DNA from: a virus
Strand: one strand, 5' to 3'
Length of the DNA: 34,058 nt
IMG/VR virus record: IMGVR_UViG_3300012528_002855
Coordinates: 1-34,058 of that record
The notes under the pieces were generated by a model. It saw nothing but the letters and a program-made list of their open reading frames with translations. It did not search any database and was not told where the DNA came from. How positions within the stretch are numbered: the stretch's first letter is position 1; every line of letters begins with the position of its first letter. Positions 9,501-16,900 of the stretch are shown here, piece after piece. The position numbers and the translations under genes were made by a program.

Positions 9501-10335
9501 TTGCAATGGGAATCGTGAGTGCCTGCGTCAATCGACCATAACGGTCAACTGTAAATTCTGTTGTATTGACTGTGCGGTCACTGGGAAGATTGACCGAGAT
9601 CAGAGGAGTGTCAAGGTTTCCAGTGGGGTTATAGTAACCAACCACCACAGTGGTATCTGCAAGGTCGATGAATGGGTTTGCCGATTGGGCATTACCATTC
9701 TGGACAATGATACGACCACTACCACCAGTGATGGTGCGAGTTGTAATGGTGCCTTCTGCTTGACGAGACATCAAACCAAAGGAGGTCATGCCTGCAATAG
9801 AAGTCAGGTCACTGTCCAACGGTTGAGCGTCAGCAATACCGAAGTCAGTCAGGGTTGTCGGGTTATCGGCGTCAACGATACGACCACGAGAGTCAACTGT
9901 AATTCTTGTATATGTGCCTGTTGCATCTAGGTCTTGCTCATCGTAGTGGGGAAGTGCCACCACATAATTCAATTCAGCAGTAATGGTCAGGTTTGCGGAT
10001 CCATCAAACGTGCCACTACCAGACATGTCGCCACCAAGCGAGATCTGTCTAGCGTTTGCGAGTCTAGTTGCAGTAGAAGCGTTACCAACCAGTGAAGCAG
10101 TAATAGCACCTGCTTCAAAGTTACCATCAGCGTCTCTCTTAACAAGAGTATTGGCGGTGTTAGATTCAGTCTCCAGTGGTCGCTCATACTTAAGCGAGTT
10201 CCATGGAGTAACACCATCACCGATTTTGATACGCGAAGTGTCAATCTCAATTCCCAATTCGCCTTGGGCGAGAATGGGGTTGATGTTTGCCCATTGCTGA
10301 GCACCATCTCTTCTAAGTTGAATTCTATTTGCCAT
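3538..10335 (-). CDS. Giant tail-fiber-like repeat protein (2265 residues)
   Basis: This is a probable host-contact fiber or whisker. The start MANRIQLRRDGAQQWANI, continuing with an LAQGELGIE.DT..IKIGDG motif, is a common N-terminal attachment segment of phage tail fibers. A GGDMSGSGTFDGSANLTIT segment, also typical of fibers, follows at residues ~95-115. From ~550 onward the chain is mostly short Asn/Thr/Gly-rich beta repeats (LTVDGN.TIGNAGTD, V.F.STLNVDG). Embedded in it are two copies of a 'RGIEFRYYD....GFFGWD' module (near residues 597 and 1065), three ~80-residue repeats (~1210-1420), and a C-terminal array of VATSGAYSDLSGTPTLAA units. It ends with a short helical tail (DDIYTALNAIG, LKAALAALTR). 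No peptidase-S74 chaperone or lectin domain is evident. A late-promoter octamer and a terminator lie just upstream. It sits between the baseplate genes and gp13, where T4 has genes 9-12 and wac. The exact fiber type cannot be told. Confidence 0.88.
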   Translation of the reverse strand: MANRIQLRRDGAQQWANINPILAQGELGIEIDTSRIKIGDGVTPWNSLKYERPLETESNTANTLVKRDADGNFEAGAITASLVGNASTATRLANARQISLGGDMSGSGTFDGSANLTITAELNYVVALPHYDEQDLDATGTYTRITVDSRGRIVDADNPTTLTDFGIADAQPLDSDLTSIAGMTSFGLMSRQAEGTITTRTITGGSGRIIVQNGNAQSANPFIDLADTTVVVGYYNPTGNLDTPLISVNLPSDRTVNTTEFTVDRYGRLTQALTIPIATATEGSEEADYDNAVAYSRYDKVKNSGSRLYEAILDIPAGGGEPTHTDTSDTGSWRYLGSASYPQKGLASFNQEDFDVTAWDPANSYEGGFVSIAAAGVDNWQLQNNRISFADGNTKEDFELDQELTAITGYRGFNYLNYVKVNDTSGNLLFGANNTGDGGAGEIDVNVRSYFSDPNIDLDGALDQLIDKYGDGNLDIFLTQNSASNRQFSIASTNAGTGQALLDISADNDITIYATDVNSRVNVEDFHFQDNVLSTTNSTMVLDPNDDDDVTGLVRIRGDLQVDGTTTTVNSVTTTIQDPIITLGGEDTLTLDDNLDRGIEFRYYDSQERFGFFGWDEDYADSNIWNGTGGYRFLYNATNTSEVYSGTDAALIAGNLRLTTNTGSSSTTTGTLVVTGGVGISENVYIGGTVDITNDLDINSGQFVVTASNGDIYTQGDLTVDSNVTLGNASTDLVLVNSDTTFEDDVRISGPNTVFTINDGSVTKFEVDTDTGNTVIQGTVNVISAVDFDNTLNVDGAVSFNNTLDVDLDSVFHDDITLDTTGKYFKITNGVSDKFTVLSTNGNTDIRGTLDVGSAVHFESTLQVDGNITFGNAGTDILTINSDTTITDNLTVNLAVDFDSTLNVDGAVDFNNTLTVDGATTIYNDVLFRSGNKSFQIQNGSAQTEFSVDFDNGNTVIGRVGQGTAALGTLIVHGDSTFNRDVFINGNTRIGDAATDILTVNSVTTFTDDVTVDGDLLVNSNTTIEGNLTVNGVTTTVNSTVTTIDDPVITLGGDTAPISNDAKDRGVEFRYYDTSAKLGFFGWDTSAGRYALYHNATNASEAFNGTRSGIDAGSIKLFDVTNSTSSSTGTLIVGGGVGIGLDLYVGDDLNVADDTAIGGNLSVTGGLSTQSNFNVGTVFTVGISTGNTYVGGNLQVQGNATIGNAGTDAHVVNGTVTFNQAITSTDITADQIRIGVDASNEISTTAGNLILDSVGGTVNITDNLDVDLDLNVDGNTKIDGTLTVDGNATIGNAGTDAHVVNGTVTFNHAITSTDITADSIKIGVDGATEISTTAGNLILDSAAGKVHITDNAEVDGFLQVDGNTTLGNASGDTLTVNATSTFNAPITSTDITADNIKIGVDGSSEISTSAGNLTLDSATGEVIVDDNLTVNGTLDVNLLTTITDSLVINSANDEFLIQNGSNITKFSVDTDNGNTFAAGTLNVSGNADFGIDVNIVDDLVVGDNTTVGGQVFVNDTTNVTNLPTLFTPGGALQVAGGASFAGNVAFGGDIQIYGDFEVDGNVVQKGSQEFRGRVLFSNSTNPSSLSSNAAVRLSTGGMTVADDVFIGQKLTLGPNNAGTIVLNGTTGAATIGGTLGVTGASTFTTVNTATLNTTASANIGGSILVNTNKFIVQGNTGNTDIAGTLDVTGATTLDATLHVINGVDFDSTLNVDGASTFNNTITQNSTTRFNDNVVLQGASKTLQLNNGSGTTKIELQSTSGNIIAGGLTTTNSLDVTTNTTIGGTLGVTGQITGNVTGNLTGIADRANLVNITETASSNLTYYIPFVSTNTGYTEVRTDSTNLTYNPSTNTLQVNNFKSTTDFEVQGNLNVTGTITFFQSQVGSIANHDTDALAEGVSNLYFTDERVDDRVAALISGGTGITATYDDAGNLLTLSAEFSEFDTDNIVEGTTNLFTTAARTQSHFTYGTGIQLSAGDLSIAFNEFTSDSIVEGSTNLFITDSRVRGALSASGDLSYNASTGDFSFTERTDAEVNGLADARIALQVGANLDLSQKSTTNLTEGTNLYYTQARVDARISAFAGNYATAAQGALADTAIQPADLAAVATSGAYSDLSGLPTLFSGAYADLTGTPTLAAVATSGAYSDLSGTPTLAAVATSGAYSDLSGTPTLAAVATSGAYSDLSGTPTISTFGASLIDDTSASAARTTLGLGTAATTNSTAYATAAQGTTADTNDADIDDIYTALNAIGNDPSVTTVAQLKAALAALTR
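3781..4041 (-). repeat. 54-bp tandem repeats in the 3' end of the fiber gene
   Basis: Near-identical 54-bp units encode the 18-residue motif LAAVATSGAYSDLSGTPT. The shared segment agaggtagcaacagcagca (plus strand) recurs at 3871 and 3925, with a one-base variant at 3817, so the period is exactly 54. A further exact copy at 4021 is separated by a diverged 42-bp unit. All units keep the reading frame. This protein motif is common near the C-terminus of phage fibers. Confidence 0.9.
6090..6740 (-). repeat. Three diverged ~80-residue repeats inside the fiber gene
   Basis: Three successive blocks share the pattern ITSTDITAD.I.IGVD...EIST.AGNL.LDS..G.V.I.DN. The DNA for the GVD/TAD part is near 6137-6172, 6365-6399 and 6629-6663, giving spacings of about 228 and 264 bases (76 and 88 residues). 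Two of the blocks are also preceded by the same IGNAGTDAHVVNGTVTFN segment. The copies are clearly diverged at DNA level, so this is an old duplication kept in frame. Confidence 0.85.
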
Positions 10336-10374
10336 TGCTTAAGGACCCTTGCAACTGCACAGTGCTATATGAGT

Positions 10375-10382
10375 TATTTATG
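10375..10382 (-). promoter_or_regulatory. Putative T4-type late promoter, CATAAATA, for the giant fiber gene
   Basis: The minus strand reads CATAAATA in a non-coding gap, matching 7 of 8 positions of TATAAATA. It lies 40 bases before the fiber ATG at 10335 and just past the T-run of the upstream terminator, so the fiber would have its own late transcript. The same octamer precedes gp8. Confidence 0.65.
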
Positions 10383-10387
10383 CCAAA

Positions 10388-10412
10388 TAAAAAAGAGTCC
10401 CCGCAGGGACTC
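10388..10412 (-). terminator. Intrinsic terminator after the two small genes
   Basis: Read on the minus strand, a perfect 7-bp stem GAGTCCC/GGGACTC (10406-10412 with 10395-10401) closes a 4-base loop TGCG and is followed by six T (10394-10389). It lies 5 bases after the TGA stop of the 75-residue gene. It is the only convincing Rho-independent terminator I see in the window. Confidence 0.85.
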
Positions 10413-10417
10413 AAAGA

Positions 10418-10645
10418 TCACTCGGTTACTTCTGTGATTCCCTCTTCTGCGGTTTCAATTTCAACCTCAGGGGGATTCAAATACTCTAGAGTTTCGATAG
10501 CACCTAGAAGTTTCAGTGCAGTTTGCTCATTCTCACGGATCTTCTGAGACATTTGCTTATTCTCAGTGATCAAATTCTCATAACGAGTTTTGAATGAGGC
10601 AAGAAGCTCATCGGGGGACATGGATTCAGTTTGGGTGGCAGTCAT
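10418..10645 (-). CDS. Small helical protein, 75 residues, function unknown
   Basis: The product is a 75-residue acidic protein. Residues ~10-52 (SPDELLASFKTRYENLI through RENEQTALKLLGAIETLEYL) should form long helices or a coiled coil. The tail (PPEVEIETAEEGITEVTE) is very acidic and probably flexible. There is no signal peptide or membrane segment. Its ATG overlaps the stop of the preceding 79-residue gene as ATGA, so the two are probably translated together. A strong terminator follows directly, which supports a real gene at the end of a transcription unit. I do not recognise a named family. A role in tail or baseplate assembly (for example chaperone or linker) is inferred from position only. 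Confidence 0.85.
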   Translation of the reverse strand: MTATQTESMSPDELLASFKTRYENLITENKQMSQKIRENEQTALKLLGAIETLEYLNPPEVEIETAEEGITEVTE

Positions 10646-10881
10646 TGATTTTTCTCCAATAATGTCTTCAGCAGATCCTTAATTTCATTCAGATCTGATT
10701 TTACAGTTTCAACTTCATTTTGTAAAGCCTCTACCGTGGTTTCTTTTTGCTGCCTCTTGTTGTATGCAGCCATGTATCTTTCGTATTCTACTTTATTTGT
10801 GTTGATTACAGCATTTGATTTGGGGTCTCTAAACCATCCGACTTTGCCTTCAACAGGTTGTAATTGTGATTCATCTATCAT
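10642..10881 (-). CDS. Small coiled-coil protein, 79 residues, function unknown
   Basis: The N-terminal half (VEGKVGWFRDPKSNAVINT, then KVEYERYMAAYNKRQ) looks like a small folded or capsid/tail-binding segment. Residues ~45-79 (TVEALQNEVETVKSDLNEI, then KDLLKTLLEKNQ) show heptad spacing of hydrophobics and should form a coiled coil. It starts 74 bases after the DUF4815 gene and overlaps the next small gene by ATGA. The gap upstream is A+T-rich but contains no clear TATAAATA octamer, so the pair may be read from the DUF4815 transcript. Unnamed small proteins like this occur among cyanophage structural genes. The function is not known to me. Confidence 0.85.
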   Translation of the reverse strand: MIDESQLQPVEGKVGWFRDPKSNAVINTNKVEYERYMAAYNKRQQKETTVEALQNEVETVKSDLNEIKDLLKTLLEKNQ

Positions 10882-10955
10882 AGCTTGACAACTTCAATAA
10901 TAATAATTAGAATAAGCTTGTCGGGTTTCAGGATTGGTTTGAGTACTTAAATACA
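10882..10955. other. 74-base intergenic gap, A+T-rich, no clear signal
   Basis: This gap separates the DUF4815 gene from the small coiled-coil pair. It contains an A+T run (aataataataattagaataa) and a loose inverted repeat gacaa/ttgtc with a ~26-base loop, which is too weak to call a terminator. No good late-promoter octamer is seen. Confidence 0.5.
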
Positions 10956-13900
10956 TCAAGTAGCCAAAGCAATTGATCTAAAGTCCATGATTTGAGGGAC
11001 AATAGCCTGGTTTCTAGACTTCATAACGATCTTGACTTGGAAAGCGTTAAAACTTAGACCTGTCTTCTCATATGTATAATCTCTAAATTCAAAGACATCA
11101 GAAGCTGAGATCTCAGCAATCGGGAAGATTTCAATCCAGTTAACAGTTTCAACATCAACATCAGCACCCGATTCAAATGCTTTGACGTAGACACGAATTT
11201 CCACACCTTGAGGTCTGTAGGCACCAAAGTCAATCTTCAGAGTCCTAGACAGTTGCGCCAGGTTTGCAATTCTCGTGAGATAAACTGCATCGTTTTGGTC
11301 TCCAACTGGAAGCAGAGAAACATCAGACTGAGTATCAATTAGAGAGTTAATACCCAAAGATTGAGGACCACCTGGCCAAGAGTTGATTCTATTACTGACA
11401 CAAATCAGAGATGTGCGATCGAGGTCAACGTATGGTGAGAGGTTGGTATTCTCAGTTGCCAGGGCAATGTCAAGACTGATGGACTTGTTACCACCAAGTT
11501 TGTTACTCTCGTTAACTTGAGAGCAAACCATTTGAGGAGTTACAAAGTAGTTTTCAGTGTTGAGCGTAATATCGTAATACTGACCATTGTTGACAAAAGA
11601 TGCCTGGTCAATTACGGATGTGCCATCGCCAACTGATGTTGCTGTCGTAGTATTTACACGAGCAGCCATCGATGTTTCTGGGAAAATCATGGTAGCGATC
11701 GAAGGACGCAGTGTCTCAAATTGGAAGTTTTGAGAAGCAAGGACGTTTCCACCACCACCTCGGATACCATTTGTGGCAACCGATGTTGTATTTAGTAGGT
11801 AATGATCCAACCAGGGATCGTCAATACTTGAGTGGACCTTGTTGATTTCCGTCAGAGGAATGCCATCAAAGTTGTAGCAGAAGACTGTTGCACCAGTTGG
11901 GTGATCAACGTCTGCAGTGCCATTAGCACCTCTACCATTAGTGGCAACAGTGATTACTTGACCGTTGGAGGAGATTGCAGAATACTGAATGATCTCATTA
12001 CCAATGATCAGATAACCAGGATTGAGGTTACCGATAGAAGCACCATTTACGAATGTGTGGAATCCACCAGCAGTCTCAACGTTAATTGAAGTTGCCCCTG
12101 CAGAGAGAGAAGATGTCAAAGTTGTAGGAGGCACTTCGGAAACCACTCCACTGATTTCCACGTTGTTGGTGCGTTGGTGCATACAATGATTCTTGTGATA
12201 CACCAGGACCTTTCTATCCTTATTCTGATACGAAGGTGCAGCAGTCGGGAATTGGTTGTAGGTGTCGCCAGAGTATGCGATGCTAGTAATAGTAGCGGTC
12301 ACAACACCACCATTCTCAGAAATTGTGTCGGACAGGTCGAATGCCTTATCGACATAATTTACATAAAGGACTGGGTTTGCTGCAGGGTTGCCATCGGGAA
12401 GGGTGTCACCTGTTTGATAGAAAGCAGTAACAGTCGCAGTAGCATTGGATGTAGATCCAGCAATAATATCTACCTCTGTGGTGGGACCACCAGGAGCTCC
12501 AGGTCTGGGAGAGAAGTCACCGTTGGAAACGGTGGACAGTTGGAAGATTGCAGTGGATTGGGAGGAAATAATTCCTTGGAATGCATCTCCATTTCCATCC
12601 AAGAAACCAGCAGACCATGTGCCTTGAATGTCGGTAAGAGTAATTGTCTCTGGATCTGTGGTTGAGTCGAAAGCAACAACTGTGCCCTCTGCATTAGAAG
12701 GAGACTGCTTCAATCGAGCACCAATCGTATAGGAGTTATTTGTGCCAGCGGGAAGCGAAAGCACTTGCTCAGGTTGAATCGTGACCAGAGGATTATTCTT
12801 CAGAGTCGTGAAACCACCATTGGTCTCTCCCATAGAGACATTATCCAGAGTTACTGTGCCAGTAGGAGATGTAAAGTTTGCCTTATAGATTGTAAACTTC
12901 AAGTCCTCATACTGGTCAGCAGTCCAGGTAGATGCGTTTTGTGACTTAAAGAGCACACCTGCATATGGTTGCTCGGAGATCGTCCTATTACCAGACTTTT
13001 CAACGTCACCCATTCTGGAGATCCAGACTTGATATTCGTTGGAGTCGGACAGGAGCACAAAGCAGTATTCAACAGACTGTTTGATGTATACGGGGGATCT
13101 AAATTCAAATCGTGTTGGAATTTCAGCACTTTCTGAGATCTCAACATCTTGAGCATTGATCGTGATGTCCGACAGAGGCAGAATATCCTTGGTGGGATTG
13201 CCATTCTCCATTGTGCGAATTTGCATGGAGATTGGAATATTGTCATCTCTAGTCCTGAAGAAGATATCAACACCAGTGATGAAGATACCACCTTCCTCAT
13301 CGACGATGAAGGATTGTGCCAGAGGGTCATACCAACCAATCTGACGAGTCTCTGCTCTTGTGCCAGTAACGATAGTCCTTTCATCGTTAACTGTGTCTCT
13401 GACAATCTCAGCATTTCTAACTGCCAGAATATTCTCTCTAACAGTCTGAAGAATACCAGTTGCTCTATATTCTGTGTCTGCCGAAGAATCAACAGCACCA
13501 GCAATTCTGCTATTCTGAGCGTTAGTCGTGAAACGCACAGTCCTTGTGCCAGTTGCCCAACGTGGATTTGAATCGATCTTGGGACTGGGGATAAAGAATG
13601 TGCCTTTGAAGTTACCGACATTATCTGTCAGGAGACGACGATCTTTAACATATGCTGCAGCACCAGAAGTCAAACCAACCAACAACTCACCAATTTTTAC
13701 GTTGCCTTGGTATGTGCCATTTGCTGTTGCTGCCATCTCATTGATGTCAACATTCAGATACGGCGTATTCGATGCGTAGGAAGATGGCAGAGTCTCTGTG
13801 CCTTGACCATATGGGTTGGTTACATACCCGTCATCGGCAGCAGCAACCTTCAATCTCACCTTAGATTCCGTGCCGATGACAGTTTCACCGACAACAAAGG

Positions 13901-16900
13901 GAATCTGGTTGCTATTGTCAATAGTGGGATCGGGAGGAATTGTGGTTGCAGGGATGGAGTTGCCATCTGAGTTGGGAGCAATGACATCTCTAGCAACGTT
14001 GCTGTTTGTGCCAGACTTATTCAACTCGATCACTTTCGGGGTGATGTATGCACTCACATCCACACCGTCAAAGAAGCAATAGATTCTGGATCTGGGCTTC
14101 ATTCTATAAACATCAAATGCCAGGTTTCTGGAGCGAATCCAGGGCACTGCTGTTTGGGACAGAATGGAGTCACCCATGGATCTACGCTCAATCCTGGGCA
14201 CAACTCTTGTGCGAATACCTTGACGAGACTGGTTGGATCTCACTTGGAAAGTGCGTCTTTCGTGAATGAATTCCAGACCTCTATGTCTGGTGCCAACCCA
14301 ACCACCACCGCCATGGGTGCTACCAGATCTATTGATGATTCTGTCAGTTGAAACCAGAGATTCGGCAGACCAGTTAGTCCTCCAACCACCCCATTGAATA
14401 GGTGCAAATCCTGTATTAGGATCAATATTCAATTCTCTAGAAACACTGGAGAAGTCACCTTCGACGTTTTCCACACGAGCTGGGAGACGGTTTGTTTCCA
14501 ACCAGTCATCGGAAGAGGGTGTCAAGTCAATACGACCAATAAAGGTAAAGACGTTAAATGGGTTGACGTTTTCGCTTCTAGATGCATATGGTTGCTTAAC
14601 CACCTCAACATTTTCATAGGGAAGCATCGCAATATTTGCTGGGGTAACAACAATATTCTGAGACTTCTGAGTATTGATTTGTAGGGGGACGTTAGATGTA
14701 TAGTGGGACGGACGAAGAATACCCTCTTGGAAATCGAGAGAGCACTTGTAGTCACCACTATTGACATCACCAATCTTATGATCGGTAAAGTCATCCACCA
14801 CAAATCCATTCTTCAAACGATCGAAACCGTTTTCGTCATAAGATCTTGTAGCATCTGTTTGCACTTCAAGAAGTGAAAGTGCTGTATAGTATTCGACGTT
14901 ATTGATTCTCTTCTCCAGATCACCAATATCCTTCATCGTATAACGACGAATGACTTCCTGGGTGATGATGGTATCCCTTTGGGGATCATACATATACGGT
15001 TTGTGCTTGAAGATCGCCAGGCACATTGCATTCTGAATATTTTCTGGCTCTTCGGGATTCTCAGCAGAGATACCGTATTGTAGTCTTAGTTTGTTGTCGT
15101 GGGTGAGGAATAGTTTATCTGTCCTTGGCAGATAGTATTCGTAGTCGCAACGGAATTCCGTTTCTGCTTTAGGAATATCAAACAGAGTAGCAACTGCAGC
15201 ATTTCCAGCACCTTGATTCGTTGTGCTGAATACACGAGCATCGAAATCGAGGGTTGCACAAGTCACCTCAAAGGGACCTGTCACCGTGCCGTTACCTGTC
15301 GCCAATTCTCCAACTGCAGGACGGAAGTCAATTTGGTCTCTAACATTCTTAGTAGATCCCTGTAGAATGGGTGCAGGAATTTCATCGAAGTCGATACCAG
15401 TATATGACTGTGCAGAGAAATAGTCACCAGATGCTTCATGGATGAAGTAGTCAAAGACAATCATCAATTGTCTGGTCGGTGGAGTAACTCCAGGTTGTCT
15501 GACCAGTTTGGAGACGTTATAGAAGAAAGGTGTTTGACCAGAATTGAGAGTGAAGAGGTCAGTAACAACCTTACTACCCTTAACTACAGATCCATCGGCG
15601 TCGTCGATAGTTGCTCTCAGGACATTTCCATCAGAGTCTTCACCGATGATTCTTTCGCCAGGATTGAATTCGATATTATTGAGGTTGACATTATAAAGAC
15701 GCAGTGTTGCGTTAATGAAGCTAACAACAGTTGCTCTAGCACCAGATGTCTCGCCAGTGATAACAGTGCCAGGAGCAAAGAAAACTGCTTCACTCAGCAC
15801 ACTATATGGAATTTGAGGTGCTCCGTCAGTTTCTGATTCATATACAGCGTGAATCTTGTAGACATCGTTTAGACCGAAGGAGATCTCCTGGTCTTCGATA
15901 CGAGTGCCATATAGGTTGCCATAAAGCAGACCATACTTTTGAATATCGTTATTCTTACTGGTGCGAGTGACTTTAAGGGCACGCATCTTAGATGCGGTCT
16001 TAATCTTTCTGCTCACGATATTCTTAGATACGAGAGCAGTCAGTTTTACTGTTGTCACTCCAGTCAAACCATCAATGGTCATAGACTGGCGATCAGCACC
16101 GAAGGTAACTGTTAGCGTGCCAGCTTCATCCAGTGCTTCCAGATCCAAGTTGTCGCCAACAGCGTATGAAGATCCAGACTGTGCAAGAATTGTAAGTTGA
16201 TAGTTTTCATCATCGAGTGAAGCAAACTGCTCAGATTCTGGCAGTGCCACAGTCAAACCGCCAGACACAACTGTCTTATTTGTGAATGTGCGGTAGACGA
16301 AGAAAGATTCGTCGCTTAGAGACTTCATCGACTCTCTGGGGAGATCGACGCTCAACTGACCCGAAGGTTGAGTTGTGTTGAAGACAAACGGTCTATATCT
16401 AACAACGGTGGTGTAATTGCCATCTGCAATGGTGCCTTTAGTTAAACCAGTATCGAGCAAGGCTGTTTGTGCCTGATAATCGAATACTGGAGTGCCACCA
16501 ACGTTATTGCCTGATGTGTGGTTGATAGTAGACTTTGTGATCTTCTTAACAATGAGACTTGTGTCACCTTCAAATCCAGATTCACCATCTGGGGAAAGCA
16601 CGTCTCCAGGACGAAGATCTTCTTCAAACTTAGATCCATTGAGACCAGTAATAATGGCACCAGACTGGTCAACAGTTATGGTTGATCCACGCACAGCCTG
16701 GGCATCATTCAGTAGAAGGTTAGCAACAAACGAGACGGCACTGTTGCTGTTATAACCAACAGCGGATCTTGCATCAGTTAACTGATAACTGAAAACAGCG
16801 TTAATTGTGCCGACAACTCTACCGTCCTTAGTGATAACTTCACCATCGGTAAAGATACCTGATACTTGCTCAAGACCAACATAAGTGCCACTTATATCTG

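Noticed and set aside
10886-10922. Inverted repeat gacaa/ttgtc as a terminator
   Set aside because: The stem is only 5 bp with a ~26-base A+T-rich loop and no T-run follows it.
12899-13621. A 240-codon minus-strand frame inside the DUF4815 gene
   Set aside because: It is a same-strand shifted frame with low-complexity Ser/Leu content, while the DUF4815 frame is continuous with conserved motifs there.
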